Below are positions 57,801 through 59,500 of a stretch of DNA of 64,000 nucleotides, one piece after another (within the stretch, counting starts at the first letter, position 1; each line of letters opens with the position of its first letter). The notes under the pieces were generated by a model. That model was not told the DNA's origin, did no database searches, and saw only the letters and a list, made by a program, of their open reading frames with translations. The stretch spans positions 62,001 through 126,000 of the forward strand of contig CAJQUW010000896.1 of assembly GCA_907163375.1 (NCBI GenBank), written 5' to 3'. Both the position numbers and the translations under genes were made by a program. The stretch is from Prostheceraeus crozeri (Eukaryota; Platyhelminthes; Polycladida; Euryleptidae).

Positions 57801-58251
57801 GTATGACCGAATGACATGCAGAAATGTTAATGTTGTTGCAAACGATTTTCATTCATTGTTACATTTTCTTATTTGAGATACAAGCAGTTGCACTATTTCT
57901 CCAATTTCAGCACGAACTCAGCCGATTGTCGCCAATGCGCCCGATGATATGCTCGGCCAGCACTTCCTACCGGTAGCAATAAAACTACAAGAAGCTGCAG
58001 TAGCCGTAGAACACGAAGATGAAGCCTACCAGGCTGAGAAACGAAGCGGATTGTCCAGTGATATTGGAGAGGCTGAAGAAAGATTACAGGCCAAAGTTGA
58101 GATGTTAGTAAGGAATATGTTCGCATTCTATCCACTTCTGATTCGGTATGTCGACAGACACAGGACCAGTTGGATCAAGCAACCGACTGTAGAGACTGGA
58201 CAATTATTTGCAGCTGTGTCTTCCATGTTTTTCATCTGGTCCAAGTCATCG
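3701..58251 (+). CDS. RyR: Ryanodine receptor gene, internal part (nine exons)
   Basis: Nine exons (3701-3848, 10058-10404, 22114-22244, 22312-22422, 24765-25000, 26876-26957, 51351-51499, 53741-54040, 57911-58251) join with matching phases into one frame of 1,845 nt, exactly 615 codons, without a stop. The product is the middle of a ryanodine receptor, a homotetramer of about 5,000-residue subunits that releases calcium from the ER/SR. This part starts in the last RyR repeat (RY4) and continues through the bridging solenoid, all cytoplasmic; no membrane segment is seen. Landmarks in order are [85 protein letters not shown] and [10 protein letters not shown]. Introns measure 6.2, 11.7, 0.067, 2.3, 1.9, 24.4, 2.2 and 3.9 kb. 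Calcium-sensing, pore and N-terminal regions lie outside the window. Identity rests on remembered vertebrate and fly RyR sequence. Confidence 0.96.
3849..5611. other. RyR intron, nothing recognised
   Basis: First part of the 6.2 kb intron. A 135-codon frame at 4668-5075 has no recognisable motif and is probably chance. I see no transposon ends before the Penelope-like element at 5612. Confidence 0.5.
5612..6401 (+). mobile_element. Penelope-like element 3' end with inverted copy of itself
   Basis: The centre and right half (about 5977-6225, + strand) encode the C-terminal tail of a Penelope-like retroelement protein, the region of its GIY-YIG endonuclease: [44 protein letters not shown]. The 3' untranslated part follows to 6401. 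The left half (5612-5964) is an inverted copy of the same 3' end, so the whole forms a long hairpin (arms 5612-5964 and about 6115-6401, nearly identical). The left arm holds about 70 bp that the right arm lacks. Near-identical stretches containing aattccaacata flank it (5603-5614 and 6423-6434), likely the target duplication. Reverse transcriptase and most of the element are absent. Tail-inverted structures are common in Penelope-like elements. Confidence 0.75.
6435..7947. other. RyR intron, nothing recognised
   Basis: AT-rich sequence between the Penelope-like fragment and the Tc1 element. It includes a short tandem of an aactatcat unit near 7650-7680 and no coding or transposon signal that I could support. 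Confidence 0.5.
7950..9400 (+). mobile_element. Tc1-family DNA transposon, apparently complete
   Basis: A 1,451 bp element bounded by perfect 26 bp terminal inverted repeats (7950-7975 and 9375-9400, beginning cagtcccttgcaaaagttta) and flanked by the TA duplication typical of the family (7948-7949, 9401-9402). It carries one uninterrupted transposase frame (8219-9241) and an AATAAA at 9345-9350 inside the right end. The intact frame and perfect ends point to a recent insertion, into the 6.2 kb RyR intron and in the same orientation as the host gene. Confidence 0.93.
8219..9241 (+). CDS. Tc1-family transposase (DD34E), 340 aa
   Basis: Cut-and-paste transposase that binds the element's ends and moves it into TA sites. 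The start at 8219 (MGKRNSVSP) was chosen over an upstream in-frame ATG at 8117 because it gives 340 residues, the usual Tc1 length, and begins at the paired-like helix-turn-helix region. In order: two N-terminal HTH segments (about residues 8-120, including [13 protein letters not shown]), a GRPR AT-hook-like motif at about 60-63, and the catalytic RNase H-fold domain with D155 (WTDECS), D243 (HDGAPCH) and E278 (NPIENAW). The spacing between the last two is 34 residues, the Tc1 class. No stop or frameshift is seen. Whether it is active cannot be told from one copy. Confidence 0.93.
   Translation: MGKRNSVSPTIRAQAFVLYENGLTQREIAEQLKISQKDVHVAIKKHESTNGRFCDAPRSGRPRATTKRDERYLKLAVQRNPSVSLPVLVQGLKATGTTTSTSTLSRRLSKEMGLRSYRPAHKPRLTVSMVKKRLAFARKYAHWTAEQWDTVMWTDECSIEQFGSRQLAVRRPTSQRYNPRYVVQTMKHPVKQMIWGSISSQGRGGLFFLPKGKTMNASTYLDLLKEKLSTHMTIHSTGILMHDGAPCHRAKVVSQWLDSEDITVLEWPGNSPDCNPIENAWNKLKSEVAAMKPRSLDHLKECIKLAWTTKITPEYCRRLVHSMPSRLASIIEARGQHTKY
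9403..10057. other. RyR intron, nothing recognised
   Basis: Intron remainder between the Tc1 element and exon 2, ending with the pyrimidine-rich acceptor actctcttcag. Confidence 0.6.
10058..10404 (+). CDS. RyR: RyR exon 2 of window: end of RyR repeat and linker
   Basis: Acceptor tcttcag before 10058, donor GTGAGA at 10405; enters in phase 1 and leaves in phase 0. It continues the repeat from exon 1: [20 protein letters not shown], then [11 protein letters not shown], matching the conserved LVPYD(T/L)LT and LLK(Y/F)LQ blocks. Next comes a serine- and aspartate-rich stretch ([15 protein letters not shown]) longer and more acidic than remembered vertebrate or fly RyRs, then the conserved [19 protein letters not shown] helix. 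The last residues ([12 protein letters not shown]) are basic. The frame reads on into the intron for about 30 codons; that is intron read-through. Residues 50-165 of the partial product. Confidence 0.95.
10405..14099. other. RyR intron, nothing recognised
   Basis: First 3.7 kb of the 11.7 kb intron. AT-rich, with only short frames on either strand, and no repeat ends or element motifs that I could support. Confidence 0.5.
14100..14842 (-). mobile_element. 3' part of an older LINE, split by a later insertion
   Basis: Read on the minus strand, 14842 to about 14450 encodes pieces typical of the region after the reverse-transcriptase core of a common animal LINE type: [16 protein letters not shown], a YL(G/R)DMI block in a neighbouring frame, and [12 protein letters not shown] near 14560. 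Frames change repeatedly and the following C-terminal region is barely readable; the limit near 14100 is a guess. The piece upstream in the LINE's sense lies at 16901-17062. The two were one sequence before the RLE-type LINE at 14852-16891 jumped in. Confidence 0.7.
14852..16891 (-). mobile_element. 5'-truncated RLE-type LINE inserted into an older LINE
   Basis: A non-LTR retrotransposon of 2,040 bp on the minus strand. A 9 bp target duplication (tgcaatcat on the + strand, at 14843-14851 and 16892-16900) marks both ends. The 3' end is A-rich (about 14852-14880, minus-strand sense), after a stop at 14935-14933. The coding part runs 16891 to 14933 with three faults: a frameshift near 16315, a TGA near 15335 that looks like a CGA-to-TGA change, and a frameshift near 15115. 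Few faults and a clean duplication suggest a fairly young insertion. The 5' end lies in the reverse-transcriptase domain, so it was truncated on arrival. The target itself contains atgattgca close to the same word in the LINE, suggesting microhomology at the 5' junction. Confidence 0.85.
14933..16891 (-). pseudogene. Reverse transcriptase plus restriction-like endonuclease, broken
   Basis: The protein copies the element's RNA into a nicked target. In order: RT motifs [40 protein letters not shown] and the catalytic box WYLDDG (not the usual YADD), then a thumb/connection region ([24 protein letters not shown]), then a CxC...HxxxC zinc-knuckle-like cluster ([17 protein letters not shown]), an RH-N motif, an EP motif, and RPDG followed by WDFTC. 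The last part matches the layout of the restriction-like endonuclease of R2/NeSL-type LINEs. Clade not assigned; YLDDG proteins of this shape occur in many invertebrates to my knowledge. One stop and two frameshifts break the frame. Confidence 0.8.
16901..17062 (-). mobile_element. 5'-side fragment of the older LINE
   Basis: On the minus strand this encodes [20 protein letters not shown] then [13 protein letters not shown], the conserved block after the catalytic YADD box in a common LINE reverse transcriptase (usual form: ...W...L...GLKVN..KTK.M). The reading continues across the insertion into the piece ending at 14842, where minus-strand codons after the target site read [11 protein letters not shown]. 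Sequence beyond 17062 no longer resembles a LINE, so this copy was already partial. Confidence 0.7.
17329..17515. repeat. Short foldback (MITE-like) element
   Basis: Imperfect inverted repeat of 187 bp. Outer ends are tgatggacat (17329-17338) and atgtccatca (17506-17515). The inner arms around 17374-17410 and 17437-17470 (ctctgaaca...agcttt and its complement) match best, with a loop of about 20 bases. No coding capacity. Probably a miniature non-autonomous DNA transposon; superfamily unknown. Confidence 0.65.
17516..18151. other. RyR intron, nothing recognised
   Basis: Unique AT-rich sequence between two non-coding repeat elements. A 125-codon + strand frame at 17902-18279 runs into the terminal repeat of the next element and shows no motif. 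Confidence 0.5.
18159..19331. mobile_element. Non-autonomous DNA transposon with G-rich terminal repeats
   Basis: A 1,173 bp element with inverted ends caaggttgggtc (18159-18170) and gacccaaccttg (19320-19331), flanked by a 7 bp direct duplication gtacatg (18152-18158 and 19332-19338). Each end holds a roughly 100 bp block made of repeated cttggg and gggtaccc words, some forming the perfect palindrome cttgggtacccaag or close variants, so each end can fold on itself as well as pair with the other. The middle (about 18260-19200) is AT-rich and non-coding. I do not know the superfamily; a 7 bp duplication would fit P- or Dada-like elements but is also close to the 8 bp of hAT. Confidence 0.75.
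19339..20901. other. RyR intron, nothing recognised
   Basis: About 1.6 kb of AT-rich intron with only short frames (such as 20324-20563 on +) lacking any known motif. Confidence 0.5.
20905..21500. mobile_element. PIF/Harbinger-like MITE
   Basis: A 596 bp element with inverted ends of about 30 bp (ggccgctgtagcacagaaaa at 20905 and the near-complement ending agcggcc at 21500). It is flanked on both sides by the direct trinucleotide taa (20902-20904, 21501-21503). A TWA target duplication with ends starting GG is the hallmark of PIF/Harbinger transposons. A second inner inverted repeat pairs the catcgtccatctttcatctt region near 21027 with gatggacgatggaagatgga near 21362. No coding sequence. Confidence 0.75.
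21504..22113. other. RyR intron, nothing recognised
   Basis: End of the 11.7 kb intron, with the acceptor cttttcgttgaag before exon 3. Confidence 0.5.
22114..22244 (+). CDS. RyR: RyR exon 3 of window: solenoid segment
   Basis: Acceptor ttgaag before 22114, donor GTGAGT at 22245; enters phase 0, leaves phase 2. It encodes [20 protein letters not shown] then [20 protein letters not shown] and YVT. This is the conserved (I/M)KFF(A/S/G)K(V/I)(V/L)LPL helix and the NKEKEM(V/I)TSLFCKL block of RyRs, whose second half falls in exon 4. Part of the cytoplasmic bridging solenoid. Residues 166-208 of the partial product. The next intron is only 67 bp, far shorter than all others here. Confidence 0.95.
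22312..22422 (+). CDS. RyR: RyR exon 4 of window: solenoid segment
   Basis: Acceptor atattttcag before 22312, donor GTGAGT at 22423; enters and leaves in phase 2. It encodes [20 protein letters not shown] then [17 protein letters not shown], matching the SLFCKL..L.R.R...FG.D......CL..L...(I/L)D(A)R stretch of RyRs. The split Arg codon (ag|a) is completed by exon 5. Residues 209-245 of the partial product. Confidence 0.95.
22742..23040 (+). mobile_element. Fragment of a LINE endonuclease
   Basis: Decayed coding sequence of the apurinic-type endonuclease of a LINE. In one frame 22770-22850 reads [20 protein letters not shown] then LHDLSSV, resembling the common S(V/I)YAPQ.G....E...FY.DL.... 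block. In another frame 22930-23025 reads [20 protein letters not shown] then [12 protein letters not shown], the G.RN.EG.RLL.F.....(V/A)NT.FKKRD block. At least one frameshift separates them. No RT part follows. Possibly the same broad LINE type as the fragments at 14100-17062 and 63240-63640. Confidence 0.75.
23277..23415. repeat. Dispersed repeat, copy 1 (partner at 26636)
   Basis: About 140 bp sharing high similarity with 26636-26774: a gacgaaacacgtcggtcaag-like start, then ttttcgttttaggctaat, ctttgtcaagcag, and a ctctatgtag-like end. The two copies are in the same orientation in neighbouring introns. No terminal repeats or frame could be identified; the family is unknown. Confidence 0.6.
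24058..24280 (+). mobile_element. tRNA-derived SINE (family 1), copy A
   Basis: The head resembles a tRNA gene with pol III boxes: A-box-like tgtggccttgtgg at about 24065 and B-box-like ggttcaaat at about 24109. The body (cctaaga, taggt, aacactcagcacaaaaagaa, gggataaatgac) and tail (gagtataaac) match a second copy at 59281-59500. This copy has a decayed B box. No coding capacity; such elements borrow LINE machinery. Confidence 0.8.
24765..25000 (+). CDS. RyR: RyR exon 5 of window: solenoid segment
   Basis: Acceptor atttttgtag before 24765, donor GTAAAA at 25001; enters phase 2, leaves phase 1. It encodes [20 protein letters not shown] then [40 protein letters not shown] and [18 protein letters not shown]. 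It aligns with the RyR stretch ending N(Y)TT.ALLP.L..(L/M)F(Q/E)H(I/L). The first 20 residues are the least conserved of the nine exons compared with remembered relatives, but the length agrees. Residues 246-324 of the partial product. Confidence 0.95.
25089..25160 (-). tRNA. tRNA-like sequence, probably pseudogene or SINE head
   Basis: On the minus strand, 72 bases begin gtggttcgtagctcagtcgg and end with a T arm gtaggttcgaatcctac. The D arm (A box tagctcagtcgg) and T arm (B box ggttcgaatcc) are well formed and most like tRNA-Lys. The anticodon arm has an extra base and a mismatch, so the anticodon is ambiguous (act or ctt), and the acceptor stem has two mismatches. This suggests a decayed tRNA copy or a tRNA-derived repeat. 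A weaker B-box-like word (gggtttgatcct) lies just upstream on the same strand. Confidence 0.6.
25161..26635. other. RyR intron, nothing recognised
   Basis: AT-rich intron with scattered short frames and no recognisable element until the dispersed repeat at 26636. Confidence 0.5.
26636..26774. repeat. Dispersed repeat, copy 2 (partner at 23277)
   Basis: Second copy of the roughly 140 bp repeat at 23277-23415, same orientation, ending about 100 bp before exon 6. Confidence 0.6.
26876..26957 (+). CDS. RyR: RyR exon 6 of window: solenoid segment
   Basis: Acceptor ttctttttcag before 26876, donor GTAAGT at 26958; enters phase 1, leaves phase 2. It encodes [20 protein letters not shown] then CNSQSLG, matching the D(V/I/E)Q(V)(S/A)CYR(I/T)L..(L/I)Y.LGT core of RyRs. 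Joined to exon 7, the spacing from LGT to RPLLGEC equals that of vertebrate RyRs, so no micro-exon need be hidden in the 24.4 kb intron, although fly RyR has a longer insert here. Longer frames in this interval use the wrong frame. Residues 325-351 of the partial product. Confidence 0.92.
26958..30889. other. First part of the 24.4 kb RyR intron, nothing recognised
   Basis: AT-rich sequence with no coding or mobile-element signal except the ATC microsatellite listed separately. Confidence 0.5.
29014..29067. repeat. (ATC)n microsatellite
   Basis: About 17 units of atc/cat with one interruption each near 29030 and 29061. It makes a run of histidine codons in a short + strand frame, which is not a gene. 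Confidence 0.95.
30890..31080. repeat. Foldback (MITE-like) element
   Basis: Inverted repeat with arms of about 80 bp (30890-30969 and 31002-31080), closed by the strong inner stem ccgcagacg/cgtctgcgg and a loop of about 30 bases containing gaagggc. Outer ends read aaaagtat and its complement. It contains the palindromic word gacgtcg next to cgtttcga. No coding capacity; family unknown. Confidence 0.7.
31081..32499. other. RyR intron, nothing recognised
   Basis: AT-rich, with a short A/T palindrome near 31116-31145. An 81-codon minus-strand frame (31519-31764) in a less AT-rich patch has a protein-like look but no motif that I know. Confidence 0.45.
32500..32922. repeat. Foldback element with long arms
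   Basis: Inverted repeat with arms of about 95 bp. The left arm (about 32500-32597) includes gagttcacaaaaaacaagtg, gacaagca and atgatcatagatagaaa; the right arm (about 32830-32922) is its imperfect complement. The 230 bp between the arms is non-coding. Arm divergence suggests an old copy. Family unknown. Confidence 0.7.
32923..37548. other. RyR intron, nothing recognised
   Basis: About 4.6 kb without a recognisable element. Frames of 68-89 codons (such as 34808-35077, 35324-35566 and 35581-35814 on +) have no known motif or splice context and are likely chance. Confidence 0.5.
37557..37802 (-). mobile_element. hAT-like MITE, copy 1
   Basis: A 246 bp non-coding element with ends catagaaat/atttctatg, flanked by the perfect 8 bp duplication cttgtagg (37549-37556 and 37803-37810). 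It is in the opposite orientation to copies 2 and 3, and forms a head-to-head pair with copy 2, about 290 bp away. An 8 bp duplication with short C-A starting ends suits hAT. Just inside the ends lie the conserved words ctagaatggaaatt and aacctc..ctagagg. It sits at or near the 5' end of the CR1/L2-type LINE. Confidence 0.85.
38021..39040 (+). pseudogene. LINE ORF1 protein (coiled coil and RNA-binding type), split by a MITE
   Basis: The start at 38021 ([14 protein letters not shown]) is chosen because its frame runs 23 codons to the 8 bp site atctaaat, where MITE copy 2 entered, and resumes in the same frame after the second copy of the site (38354), leading without a stop to 39040. Without the insertion it would be 251 residues: a Ser-rich start, a coiled coil with heptad-like Leu/Ile/Glu (about 30-100), [20 protein letters not shown], a [10 protein letters not shown] block, then RPRLLKLK and [20 protein letters not shown], typical of RRM-like LINE ORF1 proteins that bind the element's RNA. 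Confidence 0.8.
38090..38345 (+). mobile_element. hAT-like MITE, copy 2, inside LINE ORF1
   Basis: A 256 bp element with ends catagaaat/atttctatg and the perfect 8 bp duplication atctaaat (38082-38089 and 38346-38353). It interrupts codons of the LINE's ORF1 and is therefore younger than the LINE. It is closely similar to copies 1 and 3. No coding capacity. Confidence 0.9.
39082..41590 (+). pseudogene. LINE ORF2: endonuclease plus reverse transcriptase, broken
   Basis: The endonuclease half shows [21 protein letters not shown] and FVCGDLN in two frames. A linker with [20 protein letters not shown] follows in a third. The reverse transcriptase then begins [14 protein letters not shown], with [39 protein letters not shown] and the catalytic KYADDVTLL, and ends with a C-terminal WNSLP-less tail. 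The frame shifts near 39370, 39650 and 40130, a stop lies at 40517-40519, and several residues are missing after PQGS. Such an element makes a nick in DNA and copies its RNA there. This copy cannot make the whole protein. Confidence 0.85.
41686..41708. repeat. (TTA)n tail of the LINE
   Basis: Seven or more tta units in a row, marking the 3' end of the CR1/L2-type LINE. Confidence 0.85.
41805..41880. repeat. GC-rich nested hairpin
   Basis: A 76-base island rich in ccgg words in AT-rich surroundings. The outer arms actggccggc and gccggtccagt can pair, and ggccggt/accggcc pair inside them around a short AT loop. It starts about 100 bp beyond the LINE tail. It could be the tip of an unrecognised transposon or a structured RNA. 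No direct duplication was found. Confidence 0.5.
41881..43479. other. RyR intron, nothing recognised
   Basis: AT-rich stretch with a purine-rich low-complexity run at about 43306-43372 (agaatagaaag-type words). Confidence 0.5.
43480..43835 (-). mobile_element. LINE C-terminal fragment
   Basis: On the minus strand: [12 protein letters not shown], a stop in place of Trp in LH(W)LPV, then [34 protein letters not shown] and [20 protein letters not shown], ending RLQTWNILP. This is the C-terminal signature of CR1/Jockey/L2-type ORF2 proteins (HWLPV..R..YKLA.L....LAP.YL, RSAA...L.VP.TR, WN.LP). Only the tail is present, with at least one stop and one frame change, so an old 5'-truncated copy. Confidence 0.8.
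44664..44737 (-). mobile_element. tRNA-derived repeat (SINE-like), single decayed copy
   Basis: On the minus strand, a tRNA-like head: A-box-like tggcctagtg and B-box-like agttcgattc, with the usual spacing. It is too diverged to assign to the SINE families at 52577/54253 or 24058/59281, although the ccgcgga word before the B box recurs at 54295. The body was not identified. Confidence 0.45.
44738..46456. other. RyR intron with one candidate small secreted-peptide frame
   Basis: Mostly anonymous. A minus-strand frame from 45848 down to 45618 starts [20 protein letters not shown], a textbook signal-peptide shape, followed by about 55 residues. No downstream exon, splice partner or homologue was recognised, so it is not called as a gene. 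Confidence 0.35.
46457..46653. repeat. Foldback (MITE-like) element
   Basis: A 197 bp imperfect hairpin: the left arm from gaaaaagtcaagtttag through gcaaaaaagttaagcaatg and cacaccgtag, the right arm its complement, with a loop of about 20 bases near aagggattata. No coding sequence; family unknown. Confidence 0.7.
46654..47784. other. RyR intron, nothing recognised
   Basis: AT-rich intron with short frames only (for example 47471-47752 on +, no motif). Confidence 0.5.
47785..47935. repeat. Dispersed direct repeat, copy 1 (partner at 49258)
   Basis: About 150 bp similar to 49258-49412: ataacagacatt.tgtg.tgga, then ggcaaccag/ggcagccaa, then gtatccttt. Same orientation, 1.5 kb apart. Either an old local duplication or two copies of an unknown repeat. 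Confidence 0.55.
48390..48950 (+). mobile_element. Foldback element family F, copy 2 (truncated, carries MITE copy 3)
   Basis: It matches the reverse complement of the complete copy at 52856-53333 from its end cacagaattag through the central segment (gagacacag, ctaacttttttaaaaatgat, aacattatcgaga), but stops before the second arm. MITE copy 3 (48581-48839) interrupts it between the two copies of cagaaaag. No coding capacity. Confidence 0.75.
48581..48839 (+). mobile_element. hAT-like MITE, copy 3, inside the foldback element
   Basis: A 259 bp element with ends catagaaat/atttctatg and a perfect 8 bp duplication cagaaaag (48573-48580 and 48840-48847). Same orientation as copy 2. Removing it restores continuity with the other foldback copy, which confirms the borders. 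Confidence 0.9.
49258..49412. repeat. Dispersed direct repeat, copy 2 (partner at 47785)
   Basis: Second copy of the roughly 150 bp repeat at 47785-47935. Flanks differ, so the unit is limited to this length. Confidence 0.55.
49753..49896. other. Cluster of short perfect hairpins
   Basis: Within 144 bases lie five non-overlapping perfect stems with short loops: atacaaa/tttgtat (49753-49770), ccattcag/ctgaatgg with a 2-base loop (49775-49792), cagaccg/cggtctg (49818-49840), tgctttgt/acaaagca with a 3-base loop (49844-49862) and atattc/gaatat (49883-49896). A competing stem tctgaatgg/ccattcaga (49784-49809) offers a switch of the second hairpin. The density is striking next to the surrounding intron. 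It could be a structured RNA, the end of an unknown mobile element, or chance. No protein motif is seen in the overlapping + frame (49789-50136). Confidence 0.55.
49897..51350. other. End of the 24.4 kb RyR intron, nothing recognised
   Basis: AT-rich intron ending in the acceptor tccatttcag before exon 7. Confidence 0.5.
51351..51499 (+). CDS. RyR: RyR exon 7 of window: solenoid segment
   Basis: Acceptor tccatttcag before 51351, donor GTATTG at 51500 (less canonical than the others); enters phase 2, leaves phase 1. The first base completes an Arg codon with exon 6, then [40 protein letters not shown] and LGEHSLEAR. The RP.LGEC.A.....PVAFLE..L...N..S(I/V) block is among the most recognisable of this RyR region. 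Residues 352-401 of the partial product. Confidence 0.96.
51500..52576. other. RyR intron, nothing recognised
   Basis: AT-rich sequence with short chance frames. Confidence 0.5.
52577..52761 (+). mobile_element. tRNA-derived SINE (family 2), decayed copy
   Basis: It aligns along its length with 54253-54433: head gtctcc...ggttaagcg.tttggc.tagtgatc, body cacaacgctc, and end ggagtattgacgttaaa. The B box is degraded here. Internal differences are many, so it is an older copy. Confidence 0.7.
52856..53333. mobile_element. Foldback element family F, complete copy
   Basis: A 478 bp inverted-repeat element with arms of about 180 bp: left from cacagaattagtc (52856), right ending gactaattctgtg (53333). 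The arms share gaacaatgagcagccagttc and the flanking caacattaaacacgcc. The central segment of about 110 bp is unique to the family and also present in the truncated copy at 48390. No target duplication was seen and no coding sequence. Probably a non-autonomous DNA transposon. Confidence 0.8.
53741..54040 (+). CDS. RyR: RyR exon 8 of window: solenoid segment
   Basis: Acceptor ctaattgcag before 53741, donor GTAAGA at 54041; enters and leaves in phase 1. It encodes [60 protein letters not shown], an [11 protein letters not shown] linker, [18 protein letters not shown] and HAPWMTRIA. It matches the (L/M)...I..LA.SG....PH(V/I)(I/M)(E/D)V.LP(M/L)LCSY...WW..GP.. and LGN(I/V)L(R/K)(I/M)I..N(L/I)G....WM.R(L/I)A blocks of RyRs. 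Residues 402-501 of the partial product. Confidence 0.97.
54253..54433 (+). mobile_element. tRNA-derived SINE (family 2), better copy
   Basis: The head carries an A box (tagcacagtggtta) and a B box (gtggtcgagtccc); the body contains the ggaagggcatcc word known from several animal SINEs, then cacaacgctc and a tail ending ggagtactgacgttaaa. Partner copy at 52577-52761. Non-coding. Confidence 0.82.
54486..54595. repeat. Short palindromic MITE-like element
   Basis: A 110 bp hairpin: arms of about 46 bp starting aatcaagaggagatctc (54486) and ending gagatcccctcttgatt (54595), with inner pairing of tagcaaatg and its approximate complement. Non-coding. Confidence 0.7.
54640..55640 (+). mobile_element. 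LINE reverse-transcriptase fragment, heavily decayed
   Basis: In order, across several frames: [49 protein letters not shown], a [15 protein letters not shown] block, [25 protein letters not shown] and [11 protein letters not shown]. These are the RT core motifs of a CR1/Jockey-type LINE, with the catalytic YADD box at about 55430. At least four frame changes and missing connections; endonuclease and C-terminus are absent. Not the same sequence as the LINE at 37811-41708. Confidence 0.8.
55641..56531. other. RyR intron, nothing recognised
   Basis: Anonymous sequence. Overlapping 60-64 codon frames on both strands at 56099-56324 have no known motif. Confidence 0.5.
56534..57801 (-). mobile_element. 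DD41D mariner-type transposon with long terminal repeats, decayed
   Basis: A 1,268 bp element flanked by TA (56532-56533, 57802-57803). The terminal inverted repeats are about 115 bp (from cagggtccggcaaaatgatc), long for this superfamily, and differ at roughly one base in ten. The transposase is on the minus strand. Arm divergence and transposase damage show an older insertion than the Tc1 at 7950. Confidence 0.88.
56645..57626 (-). pseudogene. DD41D mariner-type transposase, broken
   Basis: Minus strand. The first codons (from 57626) read [12 protein letters not shown]; the DNA-binding part includes [20 protein letters not shown] and [20 protein letters not shown]. The first catalytic Asp survives in FSDEAHF near 57145, the second in [14 protein letters not shown] and the third in [14 protein letters not shown]; 41 residues separate the last two. 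That spacing fits the DD41D (rosa/visitor-like) group. Damage: frameshifts in the first 60 codons, a frame change plus a stop just before FSDEAHF, and a deletion of roughly 40 codons after CPRVTV. It cannot make an active enzyme. Confidence 0.85.
57911..58251 (+). CDS. RyR: RyR exon 9 of window: solenoid segment
   Basis: Acceptor ccaatttcag before 57911, donor GTACGT at 58252; enters phase 1, leaves phase 0. It encodes [40 protein letters not shown], a charged [20 protein letters not shown] segment, [20 protein letters not shown] and [20 protein letters not shown], ending FIWSKSS. It matches the QPI(V/I)....(L)..HF(L/I)P, RD(L/I)YA(F/L)YPLLI(R/K)(Y/F)VD..R..WL and F.(I/Y)WSKS blocks. The next RyR residues (the (K/R)EEQNF block) are not in the remaining 5.7 kb, so the following exon is downstream. 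Residues 502-615. Confidence 0.97.
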
Positions 58252-59280
58252 GTACGTCAGACAACTCTTATTTTAATCTTATTTTCATCTTATTTTAATC
58301 AGTAGTATTAGCATCTCCTAGTAGTAGTATCTATCCTTCTGGAAAACTTATTCTTATTAAATCACAGCAGCGAAAACTTTCAAATATGAATTTCTTTTCG
58401 TTGGAAACAAACTCACACCTTCATTCCTCGATCTGATGGAAGGCAAAAGTCAGCTCAAGGCAATACTGACAGCCTATTGTCTTATTATTCTAGTTGATTC
58501 CATTGCGTACTTTGATTCAATTTCTTGGTCAGGTGAGTGCGAATGGGGACTCAGAGTTGTTGCTGTTTCTGATTACTGACCTAATGGATCACCTGTTAAA
58601 GGATGATTTGAAGGAAGGGTCCATGGAGCCAATTATGGACCACGGAGAGGTTCTCCCGCAAATCCCGTTTAGATTTCAAGGCTTAGTCTTAATGACATCA
58701 GTATACACTCTTAAAAACTTTCACAAAACCATTGTCTAGATGAATGTGTTTTTCCAGTTATGACGCGATCTCAAAAATTTCAACTTTCCCATTGTGCTGC
58801 TGTTGCTTACTCTAATTCCTTTTTTGTGTCTTTGAGTAAACTTCATAACAGCAGGTCTAGAATTTTATGCAGTTACTTGATTGTTTTTTCTTAATCGTTT
58901 GTTTTGGAATGAACATAATTATGCGATGTGATAATTGTCTGAATCGTTTCGAAATTGTAGCGTCATGATTGTCTTTACTGAGGTATTTATTCATGCTCAA
59001 TAAACTTTATTTATCATTATTATATTGAAAACGGATCGGCTAGTCATGGTAATTTCACCCCGACATGAATATGTGCTTCATGTAAAAGGTTAAATGGACT
59101 TATGGAAGATCCTCCCATAGATCTGGTCAAGTTCGAATCTAAATTGCAAGTAGAGTTAGTATATTCCAATATTTGTGAACAATTTATGTCTGACGGTGGG
59201 AACACTCCATCATTCCTCTTTAGCGCAATCAGTCGATGAAATCAAAAATAATAGTTATAATTAATAAAAAATAAATAATC
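58252..59280. other. RyR intron, mostly unrecognised
   Basis: An 81-codon + frame at 58494-58739 (containing LLLFLITDLMDHLLKDDLKE and GEVLPQIPFRF) looks protein-like but I do not recognise it; it does not continue RyR. The stretch from about 58790 to 59025, with aataaactttatttatcatt near its end, may be the 3' end of a LINE. Confidence 0.4.
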
Positions 59281-59500
59281 GGAGCTGTGGCCTTGTGGTA
59301 GAGTGTTCTCTCGGCGTCCGAGAGACCTTGGTTCAAACCTTGGTCGGGTTAAACCTAAGACTTTTAAAGTAGGTGAACTTTGCACTCTTGTTAAACACTC
59401 AACACAAAAAGAATGAGTGGGATAAATAGCAACTCGACCACAAGGAATTAAAGCTTCGCGTCTAATTTGTTTCCGAGTATAAACAAGGTTTATACATTTA
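59281..59500 (+). mobile_element. tRNA-derived SINE (family 1), copy B
   Basis: Better preserved than copy A at 24058. Head with A box (tgtggccttgtgg) and perfect B box (ggttcaaacc), then a body with aacactcaacacaaaaagaa, gggataaatagcaact and gagtataaacaagg. Non-coding. Confidence 0.85.
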
